From CALEAR01 sp035301485 (GTDB lineage Bacteria; Pseudomonadota; Gammaproteobacteria; Pseudomonadales; Alcanivoracaceae): a DNA stretch of 6,304 nucleotides. Every line of letters begins with the position of its first letter. Position 1 is the stretch's first letter. A model generated the notes under the pieces. That model saw nothing but the letters and a program-made list of their open reading frames with translations, ran no database searches and was not told where the DNA came from. The stretch is from contig DATGUF010000033.1 of assembly GCA_035301485.1 (NCBI GenBank), forward strand, positions 1-6,304, given 5' to 3'. This document shows positions 1 through 6,304 of the stretch, in pieces. The translations under genes were made by a program, and so were the position numbers.

Positions 1-3
1 AAA

Positions 4-8
4 AAGGA
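4..8 (+). promoter_or_regulatory. Shine-Dalgarno of the aldehyde dehydrogenase gene
   Basis: AAGGA lies 8 nt before the ATG at 17, a normal ribosome-binding spacing, and it supports that start. Only 16 bases precede the gene in this window, so its promoter, or the upstream gene of its operon, cannot be seen. Confidence 0.75.
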
Positions 9-16
9 TAATAACG

Positions 17-1519
17 ATGGATAAACTACCTTCTCCTTTAGCGAGCACCACTGCGTTCACGCAGCGTGAACATAAACTTTTCATTAACAATCAGTGGCTA
101 AGTGCCGAGACAGAGCAGTCCTTTACCACCCACAACCCAGCTAACGAAGAAGCGCTAGCTAGCATTGCAGAGGCCTCGCCTAATGATGTGAATAAGGCCA
201 TCGCTGCCGCCCGCGAAGCCTTCGACAATCCACAATCCGAATGGCAGCGCCTACGCCCGCGCGATCGGCAAAATCTTCTTTTAAAACTCGCGGACCTAAT
301 GGATCGCGACGCACAAATTTTGGCTGAACTTGAGTGCTTAAATAATGGCAAAAGTGCCGCCATCGCCCAAGCTGTAGACATCAGAGTAGGTATTGATGTG
401 GTACGTTACATGGCCGGATGGGCCACCAAAATTAGCGGTAAAAGTGTTGATGTATCACTTCCTTACATGCCTGCTGACACGCAGTTCCATGGTTTCACTA
501 GGCGCGAACCAGTAGGTGTGGTAGCCGCCATTGTCACTTGGAACTTCCCCTTCTTACTAGCCTGCTGGAAACTCGCACCAGCCTTAGCGGCGGGTTGTAC
601 TATGGTGATGAAGCCCGCTGACGAAACCCCATTAACTGCTCTCAAAATTGCTGAGTTAATAGAAGAAGCAGGCTTCCCACCTGGCGTGTTTAACCTCATT
701 ACTGGTGGCGCTGCTGCCACCGGCGCAGCCCTTAGCTCGCATCCTCAGGTAAATAAAATTACGTTTACTGGTTCCACTAGTGTGGGCAAGATTATTGGTA
801 AAGCCGCTATGGATAACATGGCACGCTTAACCTTGGAGCTTGGCGGAAAATCCCCCACCATCGTTCTGCCCGATGCTGATGTAACACAAGCCATTGCAGG
901 GGCAGCAGAAGCCATTTTCTTCAACCATGGGCAAGTATGTAGTGCTGGGTCACGCCTGTATGTCCACGAATCTATTTACGACAAAGTAGTAGCCGGTGTC
1001 GCATCTGCCGCGAACAGTATGAAGCTAGGTAACGCCATTGACCCCACTGTAGATATGGGCCCCCTGATCAGCGCAAAACAACAACGCATGGTGCAGGGCT
1101 ATATTGATCAAGGCATTGAACGCGGCGGAGAAGTACTCTGCGGTGGTTCTTCTTTCGGCCCTGGCCACTTTGTTACACCCACTGTTATTGCCGATGTAGA
1201 GCAAAACTTCCCACTGGTGCAAGAAGAGATATTTGGGCCCGTGCTCGTGGCCATTCCTTTCAAAGACACCGAAGAGGCTATTCACCTCGCCAACGATAAT
1301 ATATATGGCTTAGGCGCGAGCATCTGGTCGAATGATTTGGCCACCGTGCACCGTATGATTCCACGTATTCGTTCTGGCTCAGTATGGGTAAACTGCCATA
1401 GTGCCCTCGACCCAGAACTGCCATTTGGAGGCTATAAAATGTCTGGTTTTGGCCGCGAAATGGGCGAGGAAGCCCTTATTAGCTACACCGAACACAAATC
1501 TGTGCTGATTAAGCTCTAG
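17..1519 (+). CDS. NAD-dependent aldehyde dehydrogenase, phenylacetaldehyde dehydrogenase-like
   Basis: This is a complete 500-residue member of the ALDH superfamily, the usual length for the cytosolic tetrameric enzymes that oxidise an aldehyde to its carboxylic acid. All core elements are visible: the WNFP motif with oxyanion Asn176, Lys199 and the Rossmann-loop GSTSVG at 252-257 for the cofactor, general base Glu274 in LELGGK, nucleophile Cys308 in GQVCSAG, and Glu404/Phe406 in EEIFGP. The residue matching the ribose-contacting Glu195 of ALDH2 is Asp202; an acidic residue there favours NAD over NADP. The overall pattern, including the C-terminal DPELPFGG segment, resembles remembered FeaB/PadA phenylacetaldehyde dehydrogenases more than betaine-aldehyde or succinate-semialdehyde enzymes. 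Substrate is inferred; a short-chain or aryl-alkyl aldehyde released by amine oxidation would fit the neighbours. The gene converges with the protease gene, and the two stop codons overlap. Confidence 0.93.
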   Translation: MDKLPSPLASTTAFTQREHKLFINNQWLSAETEQSFTTHNPANEEALASIAEASPNDVNKAIAAAREAFDNPQSEWQRLRPRDRQNLLLKLADLMDRDAQILAELECLNNGKSAAIAQAVDIRVGIDVVRYMAGWATKISGKSVDVSLPYMPADTQFHGFTRREPVGVVAAIVTWNFPFLLACWKLAPALAAGCTMVMKPADETPLTALKIAELIEEAGFPPGVFNLITGGAAATGAALSSHPQVNKITFTGSTSVGKIIGKAAMDNMARLTLELGGKSPTIVLPDADVTQAIAGAAEAIFFNHGQVCSAGSRLYVHESIYDKVVAGVASAANSMKLGNAIDPTVDMGPLISAKQQRMVQGYIDQGIERGGEVLCGGSSFGPGHFVTPTVIADVEQNFPLVQEEIFGPVLVAIPFKDTEEAIHLANDNIYGLGASIWSNDLATVHRMIPRIRSGSVWVNCHSALDPELPFGGYKMSGFGREMGEEALISYTEHKSVLIKL

Positions 1520-2223
1520 CTTATTTCCTGTTTACTCTGCGTTGAGTTGGGAGCCCTTAGTGGCTCCCTTTTTTGTGCGCCTTGCCGATGAGCATTCGCT
1601 TGTAAATAGCGCTCAACCGCTTCACGCCCTCTTACACCTTGCTGTTTCACCGCAGCCGCAATAACACCGCTTAAATGAGCCGCCGCCATACTTGACCCTA
1701 AACGTCCATCTACCGCACGCACCTGGGCACCGTATTCTGCAAGATGGTAACCTTGGAACCAGCTCCATTCTCCAATGGCGCAACGCGCATCGCCTGTTGC
1801 GCTAAAAACACCAGGATAATTAGCAGGAAATACGGCTTCACCCATGGCAGGACAAGAGGCCACCAGTATTTTGTTTTCATCAAAAAAACGCTGGCACAAG
1901 GCCCGTAAGGCATCGTCGTTACGGCGTAAGCCCACGCTCAGATGAACATGCTCCACCCCTAATGCCAACATCCATTCAAGCGCTGCTGCCAGTTGCTCTA
2001 CTTGGCAGCGCCCTTGGCCATCGAGCACTTGTGCGTTAACAAACCGAGCTTGAGGGCAATGATATTGAATCGTTTGCAATACCGCCGAACCGTGGCCTAA
2101 GACATCTTCCACCACGGCCTCGTTCACCACCTTTCCATGGCACATTACAAAACGACGCTGTTCTACTAACCATGGTGCCTGCAGAAGCGGCGCACCACTA
2201 TCAACCACGCCAATCGGTTTCAT
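1516..2223 (-). CDS. Small cytoplasmic subtilisin-like serine protease (peptidase S8), QhpE-like
   Basis: This 235-residue protein is shorter than a typical mature subtilisin (about 275) and starts directly at the first catalytic strand. There is no signal peptide or propeptide, so it should act in the cytoplasm. The catalytic triad is visible: Asp8 in IGVVDSG, His44 in LGHGSAV and Ser178 in GSSMAAAH. The segment VASCPAMG stands where subtilisins have VAAAGNxG, so the usual oxyanion-hole Asn appears to be replaced by Ala. Six cysteines are present, unusual for the family. The tail after about residue 212 is polar and overlaps the neighbouring gene's terminator. I chose the ATG at 2223 because a strong GAGG sits 7 nt upstream; the GTG at 2229 lies within that ribosome-binding site. 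By size, location and pairing with an ABC exporter it resembles QhpE, which cleaves the leader of the QHNDH gamma subunit. The family is secure; the specific role is inferred. Confidence 0.85.
   Translation of the reverse strand: MKPIGVVDSGAPLLQAPWLVEQRRFVMCHGKVVNEAVVEDVLGHGSAVLQTIQYHCPQARFVNAQVLDGQGRCQVEQLAAALEWMLALGVEHVHLSVGLRRNDDALRALCQRFFDENKILVASCPAMGEAVFPANYPGVFSATGDARCAIGEWSWFQGYHLAEYGAQVRAVDGRLGSSMAAAHLSGVIAAAVKQQGVRGREAVERYLQANAHRQGAQKREPLRAPNSTQSKQEIS
1549..1574 (+). terminator. Intrinsic terminator of the aldehyde dehydrogenase gene, inside the convergent protease gene
   Basis: A perfect 7-bp stem, GGGAGCC (1549-1555) with GGCTCCC (1562-1568), encloses a 6-nt loop and is followed directly by six T (1569-1574). 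It starts 30 nt after the dehydrogenase stop codon. The T tract is on the + strand only, so it should stop rightward but not leftward transcription. The same bases encode roughly residues 217-226 of the protease on the other strand. Confidence 0.9.
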
Positions 2224-2228
2224 ACTCA

Positions 2229-2236
2229 CACCTCTT
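2229..2236 (-). promoter_or_regulatory. Shine-Dalgarno of the protease gene, deciding its start
   Basis: On the minus strand, AAGAGGTG starts 1 nt after the ABC transporter's TAA stop (2238-2240). Its GAGG core is 7 nt before the ATG at 2223. This favours that ATG over the in-frame GTG at 2229, which overlaps the site, and it suggests translation coupled to the transporter gene. Confidence 0.75.
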
Positions 2237-2237
2237 A

Positions 2238-3956
2238 TTAAACCGCGGTTTGCACGCTGAGCTGTCCGTCTTCTAGCACCAACTGGTAATCCACATCCAT
2301 GTCAGGCAAGGCTCTATGGGTGATGTAAAGGCGTGTACAATGGCTAAATAAAATATCCACGGTTTGCCAAATGGCCGCCTCTGTCGCCACATCAATAGCC
2401 GACGTGGCTTCATCAAAAATAAGTACCTGCGGCTCCATCAATAATGCCCTCGCAATCGCAATACGTTGCTTTTGCCCGCCCGATAACTGCTGCCCACGCT
2501 CGGCTAGCGAACTATGGATTCCCTCAGGCAATTCCTCCACTAATGTGTCTAAATGCACTTGTTTTACTACAGCTTCCAAGCGCTCATCACTGGCATCTGG
2601 ATTGGCATAGCGGAGGTTCTGTGCAAGCGAGCCGCGAAACAACACCACTTCTTGGCTCACTACCACTACATTGCGACGTAAAGTGGCAAGATCTAATTGT
2701 TTTATGTTCACTCCATTGAGCGCGACACTGCCCTCATCTGGATCATAAAAACGTTGCAATAAATCAATAAAAGTACTTTTCCCAGCTCCAGATGGAGCCT
2801 GAAAGATATATTTTCTCCCTGCTGGTAACAGCAAATCACCGGAAGACAATAAGGCTTTGTGACGCCCAGGATGGCTATAACTAATATTTTTTAAGTGCAA
2901 CAACCCAGCCTTGCTGGGTGGCAAAGGCGTTGGGTGTTCGGGAGAGCTCACCAACGGCGGCACATCCCGCAGCTCCATGACACGGTTCAAACTCACCGTC
3001 ATCCGTTGCACCGCCACATAGAGCCCTAGTAAACTTTGAGCAGGTGCTATCACCATGCCTAAATAAGTGCCATAGGCAATCAAGGCACCCAACTGCCACT
3101 GCCCGTTGATAACCCAGTAACCTCCAATAATAAACACAATGGCACGCACCACTGTAGTCAGCATACTCGGTACGGAATGGGTGAAAAACTGCACCACTTG
3201 CAGCGTCAGTAATTGCGAAAGGTAGCGCCCACCTCGTTGGCGCAGCCGTTTTGCTTCACGCTGCTCACTGAGCATGGCTTGCACAAACTTCATCGCTGGC
3301 AGAGTTTCCACCAAAAATGCCGATATATCGGTGGCGCGCTCACGTAACTTTCGAGTGTGCCTCTCTACTTTCTGGCGCATCCATCGTAGCCATAATAGCT
3401 GCACAGGCACCAGTACCAGCACTAGCAAAGACAACTTCCACGACAACATAAACAAGAGCAAGCTCGCGCCTAGCAATCCAAGCACACTGGTAATAGCAGA
3501 AAACAAAGCGTCCAAGGCAAACCGTTGTATCTCCGCAATATCACCATCCAAACGTGTTAGCAATTCACCACTACGCCATTGCTGATAAAACCGTGGCGAC
3601 AAAGTTTGTAAATGCTCATAAAGGTCATAACGAAGATCGAAGAGAATTTTCCCAGACAAACGAATATAGAGATAACGATTAATACCAGCCACAAAGGTGC
3701 TGATCACCGTGACCCCTACCATGCTTAAAGCCACTACCACCAACACGGTAAAGTTTTGCCCAATTAAACCATCATCAATCAGTAATTTCGTTAGCCATGG
3801 CTGTAATAACACTAACCCAGAGGTGGCAACAGAAAGGCAAAGCAAACCCACCACCACTTTTTTATACGGCACCATAAAGCGATAGAGCCAAGTTAAAGCT
3901 CTCTCTAACTCAGCCCTATCGTTCGTGGCTACTAAGCGCGCTAATAATTTTATCAT
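2238..3956 (-). CDS. ABC exporter half-transporter (fused membrane and ATPase domains), QhpF-like
   Basis: This 572-residue protein has the usual length and order of an ABCB/MsbA-type half-transporter that works as a homodimer in the inner membrane. A short cytoplasmic N-terminus is followed by about six hydrophobic segments, with clear ones near residues 33-58, 68-92, 150-190 and 255-310. The ATPase domain starts near 350. It contains Walker A PSGAGKST with Lys393, Q-loop Gln435, signature LSGGQ at 491-495, Walker B IFDE with Asp515 and Glu516, and H-loop His547, so it looks fully active. There is no N-terminal C39 peptidase domain; a separate protease gene follows 14 nt downstream. Its start is 9 nt after the regulator's stop and has only a weak ribosome-binding site, so coupling is likely. 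The cargo cannot be read from sequence. Context suggests the cross-linked QHNDH gamma-subunit peptide, while lipid or drug export remains a possible alternative. Confidence 0.9.
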   Translation of the reverse strand: MIKLLARLVATNDRAELERALTWLYRFMVPYKKVVVGLLCLSVATSGLVLLQPWLTKLLIDDGLIGQNFTVLVVVALSMVGVTVISTFVAGINRYLYIRLSGKILFDLRYDLYEHLQTLSPRFYQQWRSGELLTRLDGDIAEIQRFALDALFSAITSVLGLLGASLLLFMLSWKLSLLVLVLVPVQLLWLRWMRQKVERHTRKLRERATDISAFLVETLPAMKFVQAMLSEQREAKRLRQRGGRYLSQLLTLQVVQFFTHSVPSMLTTVVRAIVFIIGGYWVINGQWQLGALIAYGTYLGMVIAPAQSLLGLYVAVQRMTVSLNRVMELRDVPPLVSSPEHPTPLPPSKAGLLHLKNISYSHPGRHKALLSSGDLLLPAGRKYIFQAPSGAGKSTFIDLLQRFYDPDEGSVALNGVNIKQLDLATLRRNVVVVSQEVVLFRGSLAQNLRYANPDASDERLEAVVKQVHLDTLVEELPEGIHSSLAERGQQLSGGQKQRIAIARALLMEPQVLIFDEATSAIDVATEAAIWQTVDILFSHCTRLYITHRALPDMDVDYQLVLEDGQLSVQTAV

Positions 3957-3965
3957 TCCATTTTC

Positions 3966-5789
3966 TTATTGTTTTAATCTACGATAAAGCGTCGCACGGC
4001 TCACGCCTAACTCACGGGCCGCCGCAGACATGTTGCCACCATTCCTTGCCAACGCTTCGCGCATCAACGCTATCTCGTTACGGCGCAAATCTAACCCTGC
4101 TGCTTGCTCCTGCGGGCCCGTTTGCAATTGTTGCACCACCTCCTCAGGCAAATGTTTGATGTGCAACGTTTCAATGCGTTGCGCACTAGTAGCAAAAAGC
4201 GCTCGTAACACTTGTTTTAATTGGCGCACATTTCCTGGCCAATAGCCTTCCTTAAACAGTGTTTTTACTTCGTCAGATATTTCCACCTCGGATTGATCAA
4301 ATTCTTTCAAGTAATAATTACACAATTCAATAATATCTGTGCGCTCTCTTAACGGTGGTAAACCCATGCTAAACATGGTGGTTTCAGTATAGAACTCGGG
4401 AGTCCATTGCTGTTGCGTATACAGGCTTTGAGGCTCCTCAGAAGCAGCCACAATTAAACGCACATTAACCGGCTCACCTACATAGCTATTAGCACTCAAG
4501 ATACTCAATAATTTACTCTGTAAACTATGCGGCAAGTGCTCTGCTGAACTGAGAAACAAAGTGCCATGCCTAGCTTGGCCAATGGCTCCCTTATTCGCAG
4601 GCGTACCACTGCCAATTAATTCTCTTTCCAAGGCCGATTGAGTAATAGAGCCACAATTCACCGTAATAAAAGGCGCCCGATACCCTAAAATAGAATGGTG
4701 TATCTCTTTGGCCAACCTTTCTTTGCCTGTGCCGGGCTCGCCGTACAGCAACACCGGTATTTCTTGAGAAAACCCTTGTTTCAAACGTTGCACTGCCATA
4801 TCTCTTGCTGCGTCACGCTGAGTAAGATCGGCGGGTTTACTAGTGGTTTTATTGACTGTGGTGTAAGGGCCCAAAATAGACAAATGAGCGGGCCAGTGCA
4901 GCACTTCGTAGTACAGCTGCTGCCCTTGAATCGTTATATCACCCACGCGTTGGTCTGCACTTCTCATAAAACCGCTTAATTTATGCAAAAAACCATCTAA
5001 TGAAACCCCTAACACTAATGCTTTAGGCAGCCCAATTTGCTTTAACGCTTGCTCATCTATTGCTTTAACCACGCCTTCTTTACTAAGTGCAAGCAACCCT
5101 TGATCAGGGGTATCTAAAAAATCTGGAGAGCGATGCAACGTAAACACATAGTGCTGTTTGTTTTCAGCCAGAAAGTGACGGTTAACAATTCTGCTGGCAG
5201 CAAATTTCAATAAAGATATTTCGTCTCGAACAGGTGATAGCGCACCTGGCCTCGTAATACACAGCACCCCCAGTGCTTCATCGTTTGAGTTTTTAAGCAC
5301 CACTGAGGCGCATGAAAACTGCTGCAGCCGCGTTAAAAAATGTTCTCCTTCATTCACTAGCACCACGCGATTAGCTTCCAAGGCGGTGCCTAAAGCATTG
5401 GTACCTTTAATATTTTCAGACCAATTAATCCCCGGTTTGACGTCTCGTAACTCTGTGGACGCCGTAAAGCTTGTTCCCCCTGTTACGGCAACAATAGTGG
5501 CCTCAGCATTCGCTAAAATCAGCAAGGCATCGCTTTGTTGTAACTTAAGCTGGGCCGCCATGTATTCCATAATAGGTTTGGCCGCCTGCAATAACGTTTC
5601 ATTTTCTTCTTGTAATTGCTTAGGCGTTGCTACAAATTCCACGGAACATTTTTCATCTGGGCGCAACCCGTAGCTTTCGCTGCGATGATGTGCTGAAACA
5701 ATCAAATGTCGAAACGCATAGGCACCATAAGGAGAACCTGTCAGAAAACTCCCCATAATAGAATGTGCTGCTGTATTTATTGTAGTCAT
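3966..5789 (-). CDS. AcoR/DhaR-like transcriptional regulator (GAF, PAS-like, degenerate AAA+, Fis HTH)
   Basis: Numbered from the ATG at 5789, this is a 607-residue protein. Residues about 25-80 form the N-terminal helical region typical of AcoR/DhaR proteins (HRSESYGLRPD). A GAF sensor follows at about 85-200, with the family's PGxxWSE and GTNALGTAL pattern at 119-137. A weak PAS-like segment lies near 220-300, an AAA+ domain at about 330-540, and a Fis-type helix-turn-helix at the C-terminus (GNMSAAARELGVSRATLYRR). Walker A GEPGTGKE is intact at 350-357. However, the GAFTGA loop is missing, Walker B reads LFLSS instead of LFLDE, and both arginine-finger positions before LPPLRER are Thr and Glu. 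It therefore probably acts without normal sigma54 remodelling, perhaps on sigma70 promoters. The ligand is unknown; related GAF domains respond to small carbonyl or alcohol compounds. It heads the exporter-protease unit. The frame extends to a GTG at 5819 with no ribosome-binding site; GGGTG lies 10 nt before the ATG, so the start is uncertain. Confidence 0.85.
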   Translation of the reverse strand: MTTINTAAHSIMGSFLTGSPYGAYAFRHLIVSAHHRSESYGLRPDEKCSVEFVATPKQLQEENETLLQAAKPIMEYMAAQLKLQQSDALLILANAEATIVAVTGGTSFTASTELRDVKPGINWSENIKGTNALGTALEANRVVLVNEGEHFLTRLQQFSCASVVLKNSNDEALGVLCITRPGALSPVRDEISLLKFAASRIVNRHFLAENKQHYVFTLHRSPDFLDTPDQGLLALSKEGVVKAIDEQALKQIGLPKALVLGVSLDGFLHKLSGFMRSADQRVGDITIQGQQLYYEVLHWPAHLSILGPYTTVNKTTSKPADLTQRDAARDMAVQRLKQGFSQEIPVLLYGEPGTGKERLAKEIHHSILGYRAPFITVNCGSITQSALERELIGSGTPANKGAIGQARHGTLFLSSAEHLPHSLQSKLLSILSANSYVGEPVNVRLIVAASEEPQSLYTQQQWTPEFYTETTMFSMGLPPLRERTDIIELCNYYLKEFDQSEVEISDEVKTLFKEGYWPGNVRQLKQVLRALFATSAQRIETLHIKHLPEEVVQQLQTGPQEQAAGLDLRRNEIALMREALARNGGNMSAAARELGVSRATLYRRLKQ

Positions 5790-5858
5790 TATTATTTCGC
5801 ACCCATTGTTAGATAACACAACAACTTGCTTGTCTGCACCATGGCAACGGCAATAGCA

Positions 5859-5888
5859 TCTTTACCGCGCCGGCTACGCACAAGTCAA
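5859..5888 (-). promoter_or_regulatory. Possible sigma70-type promoter of the regulator-exporter-protease operon
   Basis: On the minus strand, TTGACT (5888-5883, five of six matches to the -35 consensus) is followed after 18 nt by TAAAGA (5864-5859), a poor -10 element. I found no -24/-12 sigma54 element in this orientation. The position, 70-100 nt before the regulator's start, is reasonable, but the weak -10 makes this tentative. Confidence 0.25.
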
Positions 5889-5909
5889 TTTTTGCTTAAA
5901 TCTTAAAAG

Positions 5910-5926
5910 TGTCTCATTTTGAGACA
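5910..5926. promoter_or_regulatory. 17-bp dyad, probable operator for the Fis-type regulator
   Basis: TGTCTC-ATTTT-GAGACA is a perfect inverted repeat with 6-bp arms and a 5-bp spacer. This is the same geometry as the NtrC enhancer site (TGCACC-N5-GGTGCA), which is bound by a C-terminal Fis-type domain like the one encoded next door. It lies about 90-120 bp upstream of the regulator's start and about 20 bp upstream of the candidate -35, which fits autoregulation. Assignment to this regulator is inference; no second complete copy was seen in the window. Confidence 0.45.
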
Positions 5927-5947
5927 GGGCCCTATTTTTTTAGCAAC

Positions 5948-5997
5948 AAAAAAGCCGATGCTCCGCAGGAATCCATTTCCCTACTTAGCATCGGCTT
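5948..5997 (-). terminator. Intrinsic terminator of the penicillin-acylase-family gene
   Basis: On the minus strand, a perfect 11-bp stem is formed by AAGCCGATGCT and AGCATCGGCTT (5987-5997 with 5952-5962). Its loop is 24 nt, within which GGAA and TTCC can pair. The stem runs into a T6 tract (5953-5948) and then GTTG. It begins 19 nt after the acylase stop codon and separates that gene from the regulator operon. Confidence 0.88.
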
Positions 5998-6016
5998 ATC
6001 CTGCCGGATGTAAGAC

Positions 6017-6304
6017 TTATTGCGGTGTAATCACCTTCAAACGGCTAAAGTGTTCGGCCACTTTTTCTGCATCGTTAAAAGGCAGCACACGGTTTTCACG
6101 TGACAACCATAAATCGATACCGTCTTCATAGTGCGCAGAAGCAGGGTTACCCGACTGCCCTCCAGCAATCACCAATTGTAGCGGCTCATCTTGGCTGAAA
6201 TCGATCACCATACGCATGGCAGGAATATTCCACACATCATAATCGTTGCCTAAATCGTTACCCGCCACATTCAGCGTGTTACGGTTACCCCCAGCAGGGT
6301 ATGG
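6017..6304 (-). CDS. Penicillin acylase family hydrolase (peptidase S45, Ntn-hydrolase), C-terminal fragment cut by window edge
   Basis: Only the last 96 codons are present, and the frame remains open to the window's right edge. The visible protein has the characteristic C-terminal pattern of the family: PAGGNRNTLN, then MRMVIDFS, then GGQSGNPASAHYEDGIDLW and a VLPF element, ending in TPQ. Full members are usually 700-850 residues, made as a precursor that self-cleaves into alpha and beta chains at an internal Ser. That Ser lies outside the window, so activity cannot be judged. The family includes penicillin G acylases and acyl-homoserine-lactone acylases, and the substrate cannot be assigned from this end. 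The gene has its own terminator and is probably not part of the regulator operon, although transcription runs the same way. Confidence 0.85.
   Translation of the reverse strand, partial: PYPAGGNRNTLNVAGNDLGNDYDVWNIPAMRMVIDFSQDEPLQLVIAGGQSGNPASAHYEDGIDLWLSRENRVLPFNDAEKVAEHFSRLKVITPQ

Noticed and set aside
1516..2229. Reading the subtilisin-like protein as a secreted degradative protease
   Set aside because: There is no signal peptide or propeptide, the protein begins at the catalytic Asp strand, and it is cysteine-rich, so a cytoplasmic role is favoured.
2371..2719. Overlapping + strand open frames antisense to the ABC ATPase domain
   Set aside because: They lie opposite the best-conserved ATPase motifs, resemble no family I know and have no convincing start context, so they are shadows of the real gene.
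5386..5673. 95-codon + strand open frame antisense to the regulator's GAF region
   Set aside because: The minus strand encodes a clear GAF signature there; the + frame product is low-complexity with no recognisable domain or ribosome-binding site.
5807..5818. TGTTAGATAACA small palindrome near the regulator's start as an operator
   Set aside because: The arms are only 5 bp and AT-rich, it overlaps a candidate start codon, and there is no second copy; chance is a sufficient explanation.
5843..5859. Sigma54-like sequence TGGCA...TAGC on the + strand
   Set aside because: The GG and GC elements are 11 nt apart instead of 10, and a + strand promoter here would face the 3' end of the acylase gene, with no + strand gene to drive.
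5911..5941. GTCTC hairpin followed by T7 read as a + strand intrinsic terminator
   Set aside because: Nine bases (AGGGCCCTA) separate the short AT-looped stem from the T tract, and no + strand gene ends upstream. An operator fits better.

Overview
The window looks like a piece of a gammaproteobacterial chromosome, probably an environmental or marine lineage. This is inferred from moderate GC, alanine-rich proteins, Shine-Dalgarno-led genes and the families present; nothing in the sequence fixes the genus. It carries five protein-coding genes, one of them cut by the right edge. Intergenic space is minimal except for about 200 bp near the right end. I see no RNA genes, mobile elements, CRISPR arrays or long repeats.

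Layout. An NAD-type aldehyde dehydrogenase of the phenylacetaldehyde dehydrogenase (FeaB/PadA) type runs on the + strand from 17 to 1519. Converging on it from the right is a tight three-gene minus-strand unit, in transcription order: an AcoR/DhaR-like GAF-AAA+-Fis regulator (5789 to 3966), an ABCB-type half-transporter (3956 to 2238) and a small cytoplasmic subtilisin-like protease (2223 to 1516). The gaps are 9 and 14 nt. The dehydrogenase and protease stop codons overlap in one CTAG, and the dehydrogenase's intrinsic terminator lies inside the protease reading frame. Right of the regulator, a 197-228 bp region holds a 17-bp NtrC-like dyad, a possible sigma70-type promoter and the terminator of the last gene. 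That gene is a minus-strand penicillin-acylase-family hydrolase, of which only the C-terminal 96 codons are present.

How the genes may work together. A small subtilisin-like protease without a signal peptide, a peptide-type ABC exporter and an amine-derived-aldehyde dehydrogenase form the accessory set known from quinohemoprotein amine dehydrogenase (QHNDH) loci (qhp in Paracoccus, pea in Pseudomonas putida). There QhpE (protease) removes the leader of the thioether-cross-linked gamma subunit, QhpF (ABC transporter) is thought to export it, and the aldehyde made by periplasmic amine oxidation is oxidised to the acid. The structural genes and the radical-SAM enzyme are not in the window; I predict them just left of position 1. 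This assignment is an inference from gene content.

The most unusual object is the regulator. It has the architecture of a sigma54 activator and keeps Walker A. It has lost the GAFTGA loop, both Walker B acidic residues and both arginine-finger positions, so it probably does not drive sigma54 promoters in the standard way.
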